In this document: piece by piece, positions 52,526-63,745 of the stretch
Layout: the number at the start of each line of letters is the position of its first letter
Position numbering within the stretch: position 1 is the stretch's first letter
Origin: Aquimixticola soesokkakensis
Lineage (GTDB): Bacteria; Pseudomonadota; Alphaproteobacteria; Rhodobacterales; Rhodobacteraceae
DNA length: 64,000 nucleotides
NCBI RefSeq assembly: GCF_900172375.1
Contig: NZ_FWFS01000008.1
Span: 124,001 to 188,000, forward strand
Direction: 5' to 3'
The notes under the pieces: generated by a model
Databases searched by the model: none
What the model was told of the DNA's origin: nothing
What the model saw: only the letters and a program-made list of their open reading frames with translations
Translations under genes and position numbers: made by a program

Positions 52526-54909
52526 GCCTGCGCTCTGGCGATGGCGCGCAGGATTTCTTCGCCCGTCGCGGGGGCATTCAGCGCGGGATAGGCCGGACCG
52601 CAGGCAGAGACCGCGTCCGAGAGTGCCAGAAATGTCGCGATTCCAAGGTTAAAAGGTGGTTCTCCGACCGCTTTGGAGCGATAGACTGTATCCTCGCGGT
52701 TCGGCCCGTCCCAAAGAGCCACGTTGAAGATGGGCGGCGCGTCGGAGGCAACGGGGATTTTATAGGTCGAGGGCGCATGGGTGCGCAGGTTGCCCGTCTC
52801 GTCCCACACAAGGTCTTCGGTGGTAAGCCATCCAGCGCCCTGAATAAAGCCGCCCTCGATCTGCCCGACATCGAGCGCGGGGTTCAGCGAGGCGCCGCAA
52901 TCGTGCAAAATGTCGGCGCGCAACATGCGGTTCTCGCCGGTGAGCGTATCAATGACGCATTCCACCAAAGCGGCGCCGTAAGCGAAATAGAAGAACGGAC
53001 GCCCCTTGCCGGCGACGCGGTCCCACTCGATCTTGGGCGTTTTGTAAAACCCCGTCGCCGACAGCGAGACGCGGTTTTCATAGGCCAGTTGGGCGGCCTG
53101 GGCGAAGGTCAGTTCCTGCCCGGCGACCTGCACCGTCCCGTCCGCAAAGCGCACGTCATTCGAGCCGAAGCGTTCGACAAGAAACATCTCCATTCTGAGC
53201 CGGATTTCATCACAGGCGATCTGCACCGCCATGCCGTTCAGATCCGAGCCGGAGGAGGCGGCGGTGGCCGAGGTGTTGGGGACTTTGGCGGTGTCGGTCG
53301 CGGTGATTTTGACCGCATCCACCGAGACGCCAAAGCGCGATGCGGCGACCTGCGCGACCTTTTGGAACAGGCCCTGACCCATTTCGGTGCCGCCGTGATT
53401 GAGGTGAATCGAGCCGTCCTGATAGACATGCACCAGCGCGCCCGCCTGATTGAGATGGGTCAGCGTGAACGAGATGCCGAATTTCACCGGCGTAAAGCCC
53501 AGCCCCTTTTTCAGGATCGGGTTTTCAGCGTTCCACCGATCGACCGCCGCGCGCCGCGCTTTGTAGTTGGCGCTTTCGCACAGGCTGGCGGTGATCGCCT
53601 TGGAAATGCTGTCCTCGACCAATTGGCCGTAGGGGGTGGTGTTCTCGCCCGTCGGCGCGGGGGTGTCATCGGCAAGTGCTGCCTCGGATGCGCCACGGGT
53701 CAGGGGGTCGCCTGTGACGGCGTTGACGTGATCTTCGGGCACACCGTCCCCTGCGAGCGGCACGACCATTTCGCTGTAATAATTGGCTTTGCGCACCGCG
53801 ACCGGATCAAGGCCGAGGCTGTGGGCGATGTGGTCGATCACCCGCTCGATCCCCAAAATCCCCTGCGGCCCGCCAAAGCCGCGATAGGCCGTGGCGCTTT
53901 GGGTGTTGGTTTTCAAGCGATGGCTTTCGATGCGCACATGATCAAGCAGATAGGTATTATCGGCATGCAGCATGGCACGGTCCGCTACCGCAAGGCTGAG
54001 GTCCTGCGCCCAGCCACAGCGGGTCATTTGCACGAAATCGAGGCCAAGGATGCGCCCGCGATCGTCAAAGCCGCAGGTGTAGTCGATGCGAAAATCATGT
54101 CGTTTGCCGGTGATGATCATATCGTCATCGCGGTCGTAGCGCATCTTGCACGGGTGCCCCGTGAGCCGGGCCGCGAGGGCGCAAGCAATCGCCAAGGCAT
54201 TGCCCTGACTTTCTTTTCCTCCAAAACCACCGCCCATCCGCCGGGTTTCCACGCGCACGCTGTGCATGGGAAGATGCAGCGCATGGGCGACCTTGTGCTG
54301 GATTTCCGACGGGTGCTGGGTGGAGCTGTGAACATGCATGTCACCGCCCTCTTGGGGCAGGGCGAGGGCCGCTTGCCCTTCAAGATAGAAATGCTCCTGC
54401 CCGCCCATGTCGATGCGGCCCGAAAGGCGATGCGGTGCGGTCTTTATCGCCGCCGCGCTATCCCCTTTGGCCCAGACCACAGGCCCGTTTTCAAAACGGC
54501 TGTCGGCCGCGAGCGCGTCTTCATAGCTCAGGATCGCGGGCCGCTCGGCGTAGTCCACCTTTCCCAGACGTGCAGCTTTGCGCGCCGCGAGATGGGAGGT
54601 GGCAATGACCAGAAACACCGGCTGGCCGCGGTAGTGAACCCTGCCCGTGGCCAACAGCGGCTCGTCGTGGTTGGAGGGCGAGCAATCGGGCATCTCGGCC
54701 AGCGTGTCCGCCGAAAGCACCGCGACCACGCCCTCGGCGGCCTGCACATCGCTGAGGTCCAGCGCGGTGATGTCGCCATGGGCCACGGTGGACAGGCCGA
54801 ACGCCAGATGCAGCGTGCCAGCGGGCGTGGGAATGTCGTCGATGTAGCGGGCCTGCCCCGTCACATGCAGGCGGGCGGCATCGTGGGGCAGGGGGGCACG
54901 CACGCTCAT
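52522..54909 (-). CDS. xdhB: Xanthine dehydrogenase, molybdenum-binding subunit
   Basis: 795 residues. Active-site features of xanthine dehydrogenase are present: GGQEHFYLE (substrate-binding glutamate), [11 protein letters not shown] (arginine for purine binding) and KAVGE750PPF, the general-base glutamate. With XdhA it oxidises hypoxanthine to xanthine and urate in the cytoplasm. The [14 protein letters not shown]-type regions also fit. Overlaps xdhA and xdhC by four bases each. Confidence 0.96.
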   Translation of the reverse strand: MSVRAPLPHDAARLHVTGQARYIDDIPTPAGTLHLAFGLSTVAHGDITALDLSDVQAAEGVVAVLSADTLAEMPDCSPSNHDEPLLATGRVHYRGQPVFLVIATSHLAARKAARLGKVDYAERPAILSYEDALAADSRFENGPVVWAKGDSAAAIKTAPHRLSGRIDMGGQEHFYLEGQAALALPQEGGDMHVHSSTQHPSEIQHKVAHALHLPMHSVRVETRRMGGGFGGKESQGNALAIACALAARLTGHPCKMRYDRDDDMIITGKRHDFRIDYTCGFDDRGRILGLDFVQMTRCGWAQDLSLAVADRAMLHADNTYLLDHVRIESHRLKTNTQSATAYRGFGGPQGILGIERVIDHIAHSLGLDPVAVRKANYYSEMVVPLAGDGVPEDHVNAVTGDPLTRGASEAALADDTPAPTGENTTPYGQLVEDSISKAITASLCESANYKARRAAVDRWNAENPILKKGLGFTPVKFGISFTLTHLNQAGALVHVYQDGSIHLNHGGTEMGQGLFQKVAQVAASRFGVSVDAVKITATDTAKVPNTSATAASSGSDLNGMAVQIACDEIRLRMEMFLVERFGSNDVRFADGTVQVAGQELTFAQAAQLAYENRVSLSATGFYKTPKIEWDRVAGKGRPFFYFAYGAALVECVIDTLTGENRMLRADILHDCGASLNPALDVGQIEGGFIQGAGWLTTEDLVWDETGNLRTHAPSTYKIPVASDAPPIFNVALWDGPNREDTVYRSKAVGEPPFNLGIATFLALSDAVSACGPAYPALNAPATGEEILRAIARAQA

Positions 54910-56273
54910 GGCTGCACCTCCAGCACGGATGTCGCGCTGCCCGTGGTTTCGGCCAGCAGTCGGCGCAGCATGTTTTGCGCGGCAAGTTCGCGGTATGCGG
55001 CGGAGGCGCGCATGTCGCTGAGCGGGGAGAAATCCGTGGCCAGTGCGGCGCAGGCGGCGTTGACCGTGTCGGGGGTAAACGGTTGACCGGTAAGCGCGGC
55101 CTCGGTGGCTGTCGCGCGTTTCGGGGTGGCCGCCATGCCGCCAAAGGCCACGCGGGCATGGGTGATCACATCGCCGTCGCGCGTCAGGTTGAACGCGCCG
55201 CAGACGGCGGAAATATCCTGATCGAACCGCTTGGACAGCTTGTAGACCCGCAGATCCGCAAGCCCTGCTTTGGGGATCGTAATGCTTTCGACAAATTCGC
55301 CCTCTGCGCGGTCCTGTTTGCCATAGGCGAGAAAGAAATCCTCCATCGCCAGCGTGCGGCGGCTGTCGCCTTTGCGCAGGGTCAGGCTGGCACCCGCGGC
55401 GATCAGCGGGGGCGGGCTGTCCCCGATGGGCGAGCCATTGGCGATATTCCCGCCCAAAGTGGCGGCTGCGCGAATCTGCGGCGATGCAAAACGGCGATAC
55501 AGTTCGGCCAGGGACGGCGCGGTTTGTGCAAAGAGCGGCAAGAGGTCGCCAATCGGCGTCATCGCGCCAATGACAAAGGCCTCTTGGGTGTCGCGCAGGC
55601 CGCGCAGGTCGGCAACGCCGTTCAGAAAGATCACATCTTTCAGGCTGCGCAGCTGTTTGGTGACCCAGAGCCCCACATCCGTGGCCCCCGCGATCAGCGT
55701 GGCCTGAGGGTGTGCAAGGTAGAGCGCGGCAAGGTCATCGGCGCTGGTCGGGCGCAGCGTGAGGGGCGCGGTTTCAAAGGGGATAAAGGGCGCTGCAAGG
55801 TGGTCGGGCACGCAGGCGCTTGCGGCCGCGTCGGCCGCCGTCAGGATCGGGGCGTAGCCCGTGCAGCGACACAGGTTGCCCGCCAGCGCGTCCCGCGCGT
55901 TATTCTGTTTGTTCAGATGGGCCGTGGCCAGCGACACCGCGATGCCCGGCGTGCAGAAACCGCATTGGCTTGCGTGATGATCGACCATCGCCTCTTGCAC
56001 CGGATGCAGGGCCGCGCCGCTGCTCAGCCCTTCGACCGTCACCACGTCTTTGCCATGCAGCTGCGGCAGAAACAGGATGCAGGCGTTCAGCGGTCTGGCC
56101 CCGTTTTCGTCGCGAACCATCACTGTGCACGCGCCGCAGTCGCCTTCGTTGCACCCCTCTTTGGTGCCAGTCATGCCTCTGGTTTCGCGCAGATAATCCA
56201 GCAGGGTGCGGGTGTGGGGGATATCGTCGTGGATCGTGACAGGGGTGCCATTGAGGCGGAAGCTCGTCTCCAT
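54906..56273 (-). CDS. xdhA: Xanthine dehydrogenase, Fe-S/FAD subunit
   Basis: 455 residues from ATG 56273 ([21 protein letters not shown]), which has AGG about ten bases upstream; ATG 56294 and TTG 56300 are alternatives. The first cluster motif is CNEGDCGAC; the second is CGFCTPG with NLCRCTGY. The FAD domain follows ([27 protein letters not shown]). First gene of the xdhABC-transporter operon. Confidence 0.95.
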   Translation of the reverse strand: METSFRLNGTPVTIHDDIPHTRTLLDYLRETRGMTGTKEGCNEGDCGACTVMVRDENGARPLNACILFLPQLHGKDVVTVEGLSSGAALHPVQEAMVDHHASQCGFCTPGIAVSLATAHLNKQNNARDALAGNLCRCTGYAPILTAADAAASACVPDHLAAPFIPFETAPLTLRPTSADDLAALYLAHPQATLIAGATDVGLWVTKQLRSLKDVIFLNGVADLRGLRDTQEAFVIGAMTPIGDLLPLFAQTAPSLAELYRRFASPQIRAAATLGGNIANGSPIGDSPPPLIAAGASLTLRKGDSRRTLAMEDFFLAYGKQDRAEGEFVESITIPKAGLADLRVYKLSKRFDQDISAVCGAFNLTRDGDVITHARVAFGGMAATPKRATATEAALTGQPFTPDTVNAACAALATDFSPLSDMRASAAYRELAAQNMLRRLLAETTGSATSVLEVQP

Positions 56274-56472
56274 CGGATCGCCTGCCGCTTTCATGTGCAA
56301 CTGTCAAAAAGACCGTCCCCCGCCCGATGCGGCGGAAAGCAGGGGAGCGTCCTTAGAAAAACCAAGCTGCGCCCGTTTTGCAAGAGGCACCGCAAGACGC
56401 GCGCGCAATAATTCACCAAAAGGTCAATTCCTGTGCGCTTGGTGGCGCGGCGGTGCGCGGTCTCGCTCTGGT

Positions 56473-56502
56473 CTTGGCGCGCGGCTTGGCGTAGCTTGGG
56501 CG
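56473..56502 (+). repeat. Three short direct repeats just before dnaE
   Basis: CTTGGCG at 56473 and 56485 and CTTGGGCG at 56495, 10-12 bases apart, directly before the dnaE ATG. A fourth CTTGG lies at 56436. Could be an operator or chance in GC-rich DNA. Confidence 0.3.
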
Positions 56503-56503
56503 C

Positions 56504-59500
56504 ATGAGCACGCCCTCCTTTATCCACCTCCGACTCCATACCGAATATTCGCTTCTCGAAGGGGCGGTTCGGGTTAAGAAACTTGCCGGCATGGCCGAGG
56601 CGCACGGCATGCCTGCCGTGGCCGTGACCGACAGCGGCAATCTGTTCTGTGCGCTGGAGTTTTCCGAATATGCCAGCGGGGCAGGCGTGCAGCCGATCAT
56701 CGGGATGCAGGTCGATGTGACCTTTGAGGACACCGCCCCGGGGGAGCGGCCCAAGTTTCCCGCGCCCCTCGTGCTGCTCGCGCAAAACGAAACCGGCTAT
56801 GAGCATCTGATGAAGTTCAACTCGTGTCTCTACATCGACACGGGCAGTGCGATTCCGCAGGTGACACTGGCCGAGCTTGAACAGTTTTCGGGGGGGCTGA
56901 TTTGTCTGAGCGGCGGGGCGGAGGGCCCTGTGGGCAAGCTGATCCAGCAGGGGCAGGGACCCAAAGCGCAAGAGCTGATGAGCACGCTCAAGCGCATCTT
57001 TGGCGACCGTCTGTATGTCGAATTGCAGCGCCACGCCGATGAGGGCGGCGAGCTGATGGCGGGCGAAAAAGCCACCGAGCGCGCCTTTGTCGAAATGGCC
57101 TATGCCATGGACTTGCCGCTGGTCGCGACCAACGATGTCTATTTCCCGAAAGCCGAAATGTACGAGGCCCATGATGCGCTGATCTGCATCAAGGAAGGCG
57201 CCTATGTCGATCAGTCGCAGCCGCGCAGACGGCTGACACCGCAGCATTATTTCAAATCACCGGCGGAAATGGCGGCTCTTTTTGCCGATCTTCCCGAAGC
57301 CGTCGAGAACACGGTCGAAATCGCGCGCCGCTGTGCCTTCAAAGCCTATAAACGCGACCCGATTCTGCCGAAATTTGCCGATGACGAGGTCGAGGAGCTG
57401 CGCCGTCAGGCCAATGAGGGCCTGCAGGCGCGCCTCGCCGTGATCCCCCATGCCGTCTCTGTCGAAGACTACCAGGCGCGCCTTGATTTCGAACTTGGCA
57501 TCATCGAGGGCATGGGCTTTCCGGGCTATTTCCTGATCGTGGCCGACTTTATCAAATGGTCCAAGGATAACGGCATTCCGGTCGGCCCCGGTCGGGGCTC
57601 TGGCGCGGGGTCGCTGGTGGCCTATGCGCTGACCATCACCGACCTTGATCCCTTGCGCTATTCGCTGCTGTTCGAGCGGTTTTTGAACCCCGAACGTGTA
57701 TCGATGCCGGATTTCGATATCGACTTTTGCATGGATCGTCGCGAAGAAACCATCCGCTACGTGCAGCAGAAATACGGGCGCGACAAGGTGGGGCAGATCA
57801 TCACCTTCGGCGCGCTTTTGTCCAAGGCGGCGGTGCGTGACATCGGGCGGGTGCTGCAGATGTCATACGGGCAGGTGGATCGCCTGTCCAAATTGATCCC
57901 CGTTGAGGGCGTCAAACCCGTGTCGATCCGCGAGGCGCTGGATCAGGAAGAACGCCTGCGCACCGAAAGCCGCAACGAACCGGTGGTCAAACGCCTGCTC
58001 GATTACGGGATGCAGGTCGAGGGCCTGCTTAGAAACGCCTCCACCCACGCGGCGGGTGTGGTGATCGGGGACCGCCCGCTTGATGCGCTGGTGCCGCTCT
58101 ATCAGGACCCGCGTTCCGACATGCCCGCCACCCAGTTCAACATGAAATGGGTCGAGCAGGCGGGGCTGGTGAAGTTCGACTTTCTGGGCCTCAAAACCCT
58201 GACCGTGATCCAATCCGCGATGAACCTGATTTTCAAATCGGGCCGTCCGCTGCATGTCGATGCTGCCGGCAACACGCTTTATGACCCGCCTGCGGGGGCG
58301 GAAAATCAAATCAACCTTATTCCGCTGGATGACCCCAAGACCTACGATCTCTATTCCCACGCCAAAACGGTTGCGGTGTTTCAGGTGGAAAGCTCGGGCA
58401 TGATGTCCGCGCTCACCCAGATGAAGCCCACCTGTATCGAGGATATCGTGGCGCTTGTGGCGCTCTATCGTCCCGGCCCGATGGAAAACATCCCCGTCTA
58501 TTGCGAGGTGAAAAACGGCAAGCGCGAGATCACTTCGGTGCATCCCACGATTGACCATATTCTCGAGGAAACCCAAGGCATCATCGTCTATCAGGAACAG
58601 GTGATGCAGATCGCGCAGGTCATGGCGGGCTATTCGCTTGGGGGCGCGGATTTGCTGCGCCGTGCGATGGGCAAAAAGATCAAAGAGGCGATGGACGCCG
58701 AACGTCCGAAATTCGAGGCGGGCGCGGCCAAGAACGGTGTTCCTGCGAAAAAGGCGTCCGAGGTTTTCGATCTGCTCGAAAAATTCGCCAACTACGGGTT
58801 CAACAAATCCCACGCGGCGGCCTATGCCGTTGTGTCCTATCAAACCGGCTGGCTCAAAGCGAACCATCCCGTCGAATTCATGGCAGGGGTCATGAATTGC
58901 GATATTCACCTCACTGAAAAGCTTGCTGTTTATGCCGAAGAGGTCAAACGGGGACTTAAAATCGAAATTGTGCCGCCCTGTGTGAACCGCTCGCTTGCGA
59001 CCTTTGATGTGGTCGATCAGAAACTGGTTTATGCGCTGGGCGCGCTCAAGAATGTCGGGCTTGAGGCGATGCAGATGATCGTCGCGGCGCGTGAGGCGGC
59101 CAGCGACAAGGCAGGGGGAAAACCTTTTGCCACAGTTTATGATTTCGCGCGTCGGGTGGATTTGAAACGGCTGGGCAAACGCCCGCTGGAAATGCTGGCG
59201 CGTGCGGGGGGCTTTGATCAGCTTGATCAGAACCGGCGGCGCGTGCTTGACAGCCTCGATGCGCTGGTGGGCTATTCTGCCGCAATCCACGAGCAGAAGA
59301 ATTCCAACCAGGTGTCGCTGTTTGGCGAGGCGGGCGACGACCTTCCCGAGCCACGCCTTGCGCCGGTCAACGACTGGATGCCGGCCGAACGCCTGATGGA
59401 AGAACAAAAAGCCATCGGTTTTTTCCTCTCCGGTCACCCGCTCGACGACTACGCGGTGGCGCTCAAGCGCAAGCGGATCGGCACGATTGCCGAGGCGCAG

Positions 59501-60034
59501 GAAAAGGCGGAAATGTCGGGCGCTGCGGTGGTGCGCGTGGGCGCGATGGTCAGCGGCTTTCGCGAAATGAAATCCTCCAAGGGCACGCGATATTTTCGCA
59601 TGAACCTGTCCGACCCGACGGGGCAATTGTCTGGCATCGCGATGTTCTCGCGCGACGAAAAGGAACTGAATGCTGCGCGCGATGTGTTCGAAAAGACCGA
59701 CAAAGTCGTCGTGACACTGGAGGCCAAATTCAACGAGGGCCAGTTTGACCCTATGATCCGCGCGGTTGCTGCGCTTGACACCATCATTGCGGATGCGGGG
59801 TCAGCGGGCATGAAAGTCTGGGTGGAAACCTCGGACGCGGTGCAATCGCTGGTCACTTTGCTTGACGGGACCGCGCCGCAGGACGCCAAAAAGGGGCCGA
59901 TTTGCCTCTGTTTGATGTCGCCGGATTTACCGGGGGAGGTTGAAATGGAACTGGATCGCCCCTTTGCCATCAACCCGCAGATCAAGGCAGCGGCAAAACA
60001 CCTGCCCGGCGTGGTAATGGTCGAGGACTACTAG
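56504..60034 (+). CDS. dnaE: DNA polymerase III alpha subunit
   Basis: 1176 residues, the full length for DnaE1. An N-terminal PHP domain starts at [15 protein letters not shown]. The catalytic aspartates are in P402-D-F-D-I-D-F408, and [16 protein letters not shown] and the helix-hairpin-helix and OB regions follow ([28 protein letters not shown]). It is the replicative polymerase subunit, monocistronic by position, with the xdh operon diverging 230 bases upstream. Confidence 0.97.
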   Translation: MSTPSFIHLRLHTEYSLLEGAVRVKKLAGMAEAHGMPAVAVTDSGNLFCALEFSEYASGAGVQPIIGMQVDVTFEDTAPGERPKFPAPLVLLAQNETGYEHLMKFNSCLYIDTGSAIPQVTLAELEQFSGGLICLSGGAEGPVGKLIQQGQGPKAQELMSTLKRIFGDRLYVELQRHADEGGELMAGEKATERAFVEMAYAMDLPLVATNDVYFPKAEMYEAHDALICIKEGAYVDQSQPRRRLTPQHYFKSPAEMAALFADLPEAVENTVEIARRCAFKAYKRDPILPKFADDEVEELRRQANEGLQARLAVIPHAVSVEDYQARLDFELGIIEGMGFPGYFLIVADFIKWSKDNGIPVGPGRGSGAGSLVAYALTITDLDPLRYSLLFERFLNPERVSMPDFDIDFCMDRREETIRYVQQKYGRDKVGQIITFGALLSKAAVRDIGRVLQMSYGQVDRLSKLIPVEGVKPVSIREALDQEERLRTESRNEPVVKRLLDYGMQVEGLLRNASTHAAGVVIGDRPLDALVPLYQDPRSDMPATQFNMKWVEQAGLVKFDFLGLKTLTVIQSAMNLIFKSGRPLHVDAAGNTLYDPPAGAENQINLIPLDDPKTYDLYSHAKTVAVFQVESSGMMSALTQMKPTCIEDIVALVALYRPGPMENIPVYCEVKNGKREITSVHPTIDHILEETQGIIVYQEQVMQIAQVMAGYSLGGADLLRRAMGKKIKEAMDAERPKFEAGAAKNGVPAKKASEVFDLLEKFANYGFNKSHAAAYAVVSYQTGWLKANHPVEFMAGVMNCDIHLTEKLAVYAEEVKRGLKIEIVPPCVNRSLATFDVVDQKLVYALGALKNVGLEAMQMIVAAREAASDKAGGKPFATVYDFARRVDLKRLGKRPLEMLARAGGFDQLDQNRRRVLDSLDALVGYSAAIHEQKNSNQVSLFGEAGDDLPEPRLAPVNDWMPAERLMEEQKAIGFFLSGHPLDDYAVALKRKRIGTIAEAQEKAEMSGAAVVRVGAMVSGFREMKSSKGTRYFRMNLSDPTGQLSGIAMFSRDEKELNAARDVFEKTDKVVVTLEAKFNEGQFDPMIRAVAALDTIIADAGSAGMKVWVETSDAVQSLVTLLDGTAPQDAKKGPICLCLMSPDLPGEVEMELDRPFAINPQIKAAAKHLPGVVMVEDY

Positions 60035-60051
60035 CCCGGCAGGGTCGCGTC

Positions 60052-60264
60052 CTACCAGTGGGGCGGGCGCTGATCGGCCAGCGGCACAGAGCCGCCCATG
60101 TCAAGTTCGGCCGATGCTGCGCGCTCCAAAAGCAGCGCCAGGCGGCGGGTCGCGGCGTCAAGGCTGCGTTCCTGGCGCGCGATCACATCCGACAGGTCCT
60201 CGACGGTGCGGGTCAAATGGGCCACTTGTTCTTCGAGTGCCATCAGGCGGTCTGCGTCGGTCAT
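60052..60264 (-). CDS. slyX: SlyX-family small protein
   Basis: 70 residues: [20 protein letters not shown], then [11 protein letters not shown]...[11 protein letters not shown], a coiled coil ending in LADQRPPHW, the typical SlyX C-terminus (PPHY/W). Function unknown. Convergent with dnaE, 18 bases apart. Confidence 0.88.
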   Translation of the reverse strand: MTDADRLMALEEQVAHLTRTVEDLSDVIARQERSLDAATRRLALLLERAASAELDMGGSVPLADQRPPHW

Positions 60265-60378
60265 ATTGATCCCTCTGTTACCGGTTTCCTATACGCACAA
60301 GGGGGCGGGCGCGCCAGATGCTTGCTCCTTGGGGCTGCATCCGGTATCCCGCGCGTAAGTTCAAAGGAGCCGATCGAG

Positions 60379-61893
60379 ATGGCCAAGATCAAGAAGACCC
60401 CCCGTCCCAAGGCCGAAACGCCCAAGGGCTTTCGCGATTATTTCGGGACGGAAGTGACCGAGCGCAAGGCGATGCTCGATAAAATCGCCGAGGTCTATCA
60501 TCTGTACGGCTTTGAGGCACTGGAAACCTCTGCGGTGGAAACCGTCGAGGCGCTGGGCAAGTTCCTGCCCGATGTGGATCGCCCGAATGCGGGTGTGTTC
60601 AGCTGGCAGGAAGAATCCGAGGCGGGCAAGCTGGGGGATTGGATGGCGCTGCGCTATGATATGACCGCGCCGCTCGCGCGGGTTGCCGCGCAGTATCGCA
60701 ATGATTTGCCCGCGCCCTACCGCCGCTACGCGATGGGCCCTGTCTGGCGCAACGAAAAGGCCGGGCCTGGGCGGTTTCGCCAGTTTTATCAATGCGATGC
60801 GGATACGGTCGGGGCGCCTTCCGTCGCCGCTGACGCCGAAATCTGTGCGATGCTGTCGGACACGCTGGAAGCCGTTGGCATTCCGCGCGGCGACTACATC
60901 GTGCGGGTGAACAACCGCAAGGTGCTGAACGGCGTGATGGAAGTGGCGGGGGTTCTCGATCCCGCCGACCCTGAAAAATTCGAAGCCGAGCGCGGCATCG
61001 TCTTGCGCGCCATCGATAAACTTGACCGTCTGGGCGAGGCGGGCGTACGCGCGCTGATCGGGGAAGGTCGCAAGGATGAAAGCGGTGATTTCACCAAAGG
61101 CGCGGGCCTGACAGAGGCGCAGGCCGACATCGTCATGGGCTTTATGTCTGCCAAACGCGACACGGGGGCCCAAACGGTGGCGCGGCTGTATGAGCTGGTG
61201 CAGGGATCGGCGGTGGGCGCCGAGGGCGTCAAGGAATTGGAAACCATCGCCGACCTCATGGCGGCAGGCGGCTATGGCCCCGATCGCGTGGAAATCGACC
61301 CGTCGGTCGTGCGTGGCCTTGGCTATTACACCGGCCCTGTCTATGAGGCCGAACTCACCTTTGAGGTGCTCGACGAAAAGGGCCGTCCGCGCAACTTTGG
61401 CTCGGTGGCGGGGGGCGGGCGCTACGACGACCTGGTCAAACGCTTCACGGGCCAGGAAGTGCCGGCCACGGGGGTGTCCATCGGCGTTGATCGCCTTTTG
61501 GCCGCTCTGCGGGCCAAGGGGCGCGGCGGGCAAGCCGAAGCTGGCCCCGTCGTCGTGACCGTCATGGACCGCGACCGCATGGCCGATTACATGGGGATGG
61601 TCACCGAATTACGCGCAGCGGGCATCCGCGCAGAAGTCTATCTGGGCAATCCCAAAAACTTCGGCAACCAGTTGAAATACGCCGATAAACGCGCCTCTCC
61701 GGTTGCGGTGATCCAGGGCGGCGACGAACAGGCGCGCGGCGTGGTGCAGGTCAAAGACCTCGTGCTCGGTGCGAAAATCGCCCAGAACGCCACGCTCGAG
61801 GAATGGAAAGATCGCCCTTCGCAGTATGAAATCGCGCGCGGCGATCTTGTGACCAAAGTGCGCGACATCATCGCCAGCCAGAACGAGGGCTAA
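60379..61893 (+). CDS. hisS: Histidyl-tRNA synthetase
   Basis: 504 residues from ATG 60379, preceded by AAAGGAG. Class II motifs: [32 protein letters not shown] (motif 2), [13 protein letters not shown] and [12 protein letters not shown] (motif 3 region). It is longer than the enterobacterial enzyme but normal for alphaproteobacteria. It lies three bases before hisZ, forming a hisS-hisZ-hisG unit. Confidence 0.95.
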   Translation: MAKIKKTPRPKAETPKGFRDYFGTEVTERKAMLDKIAEVYHLYGFEALETSAVETVEALGKFLPDVDRPNAGVFSWQEESEAGKLGDWMALRYDMTAPLARVAAQYRNDLPAPYRRYAMGPVWRNEKAGPGRFRQFYQCDADTVGAPSVAADAEICAMLSDTLEAVGIPRGDYIVRVNNRKVLNGVMEVAGVLDPADPEKFEAERGIVLRAIDKLDRLGEAGVRALIGEGRKDESGDFTKGAGLTEAQADIVMGFMSAKRDTGAQTVARLYELVQGSAVGAEGVKELETIADLMAAGGYGPDRVEIDPSVVRGLGYYTGPVYEAELTFEVLDEKGRPRNFGSVAGGGRYDDLVKRFTGQEVPATGVSIGVDRLLAALRAKGRGGQAEAGPVVVTVMDRDRMADYMGMVTELRAAGIRAEVYLGNPKNFGNQLKYADKRASPVAVIQGGDEQARGVVQVKDLVLGAKIAQNATLEEWKDRPSQYEIARGDLVTKVRDIIASQNEG

Positions 61894-61896
61894 GGG

Positions 61897-63000
61897 ATGG
61901 ACGGGACCTTTGACGCCAAAGCCACCGCTCGCCTGACCGGAGCGCGCTTTCTGGCCGCTTTTGCCGAACTGGGCGCGCAGGCCATCGAAGCCGATATCTT
62001 GCAACCCGCCGAGGTGCTGTTGGACCTCTACGGCGAAGACATCCGCGCGCGCGCTTTCGTGACCCACGACCCGCTGCGCGGCGAAATGATGCTGCGCCCC
62101 GATTTCACCGTGCCCGTTGTGCAAGAGCACATGGCAGGCGGCGCAGAACCCGCGCGCTATTGCTACATGGGCGAGGTGTTTCGTGCCCAGGAACACGCCG
62201 GCCCGCGCGAGGCCGAATTCTTCCAGGTGGGCTATGAGGTGTTCGACCGCGTCAACACGCTCGACGCCGATGCCGAGGTCTTTGCCCTTTTTCACAGCCT
62301 GCTTGCGCCGCTCGGCTTGCGTGCCGCGGTGGGCGACATCGGCCTGCTGCTGGCGGCGATTGACGGGCTGGACACAACCGACAAACGCAAGGCTGCCCTC
62401 AAGCGCCACATCTGGCATCCCAAACGCTTTCGCGCCCTGCTGGACCGCTTTGCGGGGCGCAGCGCTGTGCCTGCCAGCCGCCAGGCCTTGTTGGCCGCGT
62501 TGGACAGTGACGCGCCGCTGACGCAAGCGCCGATGATCGGCCTGCGTTCGCAAAGCGAAATCGCCAAACGCCTGACGGCCCTGCAAGAAGACGCGGCAAC
62601 TGCGCCGCTTTCGCCAAACGATGTGGCGGGGCTCGAGACATTGTTCGCAATCGCCGACAAGGCTCCAAAATCGCTGGAAACCTTGCAGGAACTGGCCCTG
62701 ACCATGCCCGCCATCGCCGGGCGCGTCGCGATGCTTGAAACGCGCTTCAACGCGCTTGATGCCAAGGGGATCGACCTGGGCGGGCTGGATTTCGAAGCCA
62801 CCTACGGGCGTACGACGCTCGAATATTACGATGGCTTTGTGTTCGGGTTTTACGACGCATCCGACGCAGGCTTGCCGCCCGTCGCCAGCGGCGGGCGCTA
62901 CGATGCGCTCACGCGGGTCTTGGGGCAGGGGCGCGAAATTCCGGCGGTCGGCGGCGTGATCCGCCCCGCCCTCGTGGCGCAATTGGAGGCAAAAGCATGA
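61897..63000 (+). CDS. hisZ: ATP phosphoribosyltransferase regulatory subunit
   Basis: 367 residues, a histidyl-tRNA-synthetase paralogue without aminoacylation function: MMLRPDFTVPVVQEHM, PARYCYMGEVFRAQ and SGGRYDALTRVLGQGREIPAVGGV. It is required for the short form of HisG, which follows with a four-base ATGA overlap. Confidence 0.94.
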   Translation: MDGTFDAKATARLTGARFLAAFAELGAQAIEADILQPAEVLLDLYGEDIRARAFVTHDPLRGEMMLRPDFTVPVVQEHMAGGAEPARYCYMGEVFRAQEHAGPREAEFFQVGYEVFDRVNTLDADAEVFALFHSLLAPLGLRAAVGDIGLLLAAIDGLDTTDKRKAALKRHIWHPKRFRALLDRFAGRSAVPASRQALLAALDSDAPLTQAPMIGLRSQSEIAKRLTALQEDAATAPLSPNDVAGLETLFAIADKAPKSLETLQELALTMPAIAGRVAMLETRFNALDAKGIDLGGLDFEATYGRTTLEYYDGFVFGFYDASDAGLPPVASGGRYDALTRVLGQGREIPAVGGVIRPALVAQLEAKA

Positions 63001-63689
63001 TCAAACTCGGCGTGCCCTCCAAAGGGCGACTGATGGAAAAAACCTTCGAGTGGTTCGCGCAAGCAGGCATCACCCTCAAACGCACCGGCTCCGAGCGCGA
63101 ATATGCGGGCGCTGTGGAAGGTGTCGAGGGCGTGAACCTCGTGCTGCTGTCGGCGGGAGAAATCCCGCGCGAACTGGCCGCAGGGCGCATCCATTTGGGC
63201 GTGACCGGCTCTGATCTGGTGCGCGACAAACTGGCCGATTGGCAAAATAGCGTGACCGAACAGGCGCTGATGGGATTTGGCCATGCCGATCTGATCATTG
63301 CCGTGCCCATGTGCTGGCCTGATGTCGACACGATCGAAGACCTCGACGCGGCCGCCAGCGCCTTTCGCGCAGAACACGGCTTTCGCCTGCGGATCGCGAC
63401 GAAATACCACCGCCTCGTGCGCGAGTTCCTGCGCGATCAGGGCGTGGCGGACTATCAGCTCGTGGATAGCCAGGGCGCAACCGAAGGCACCGTGGCCAAT
63501 CTGACGGCCGAGGCAATCGCCGACATCACCTCCTCGGGCGAAACGCTGCGCGCCAACCACCTGAAAATCCTCAGCGACGGGTTGATCCACAAAAGCCAGG
63601 CAACGCTGTTCGCGTCGAAAACGGCGGATTGGGCGGGCTGCGACGCGGCCAAGGCGGATCTCTCCGAACGGCTGAAGATCGCGCTCTGA
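62997..63689 (+). CDS. hisG: ATP phosphoribosyltransferase, short form, catalytic subunit
   Basis: 230 residues: KLGVPSKGRLMEKTFEWF, HLGVTGSDLVRDK and LIIAVPMCWPDV, ending before the regulatory ACT-like domain of long HisG. It condenses ATP and PRPP, the first step of histidine synthesis, and needs HisZ, encoded just upstream. Confidence 0.95.
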   Translation: MIKLGVPSKGRLMEKTFEWFAQAGITLKRTGSEREYAGAVEGVEGVNLVLLSAGEIPRELAAGRIHLGVTGSDLVRDKLADWQNSVTEQALMGFGHADLIIAVPMCWPDVDTIEDLDAAASAFRAEHGFRLRIATKYHRLVREFLRDQGVADYQLVDSQGATEGTVANLTAEAIADITSSGETLRANHLKILSDGLIHKSQATLFASKTADWAGCDAAKADLSERLKIAL

Positions 63690-63694
63690 TCTGC

Positions 63695-63717
63695 CTTCTT
63701 TCGGATAAAAATACCCA
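63695..63717. repeat. 23-bp intergenic repeat, copy 2
   Basis: CTTCTTTCGGA-TA-AAAATACCCA, 21 of 23 bases identical to 46790-46812. On the minus strand it gives GGTATTTTTATCC directly after a hairpin, so it may supply the T-tract of a terminator. Confidence 0.6.
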
Positions 63718-63740
63718 GCGCGGCTCACCAGCGGCGCTGG
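63715..63740 (-). terminator. Candidate terminator for the DUF1489 gene
   Basis: CCAGCGC (63715-63721) pairs with GCGCTGG (63734-63740), with a 12-base loop; on the minus strand a T-rich run follows within the 23-bp repeat. Confidence 0.45.
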
Positions 63741-63745
63741 CCTTC

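Noticed and set aside
52324-55086. A 920-codon open frame on the plus strand
   Set aside because: Antisense to xdhB, whose active-site motifs are complete; the translation is typical antisense noise.
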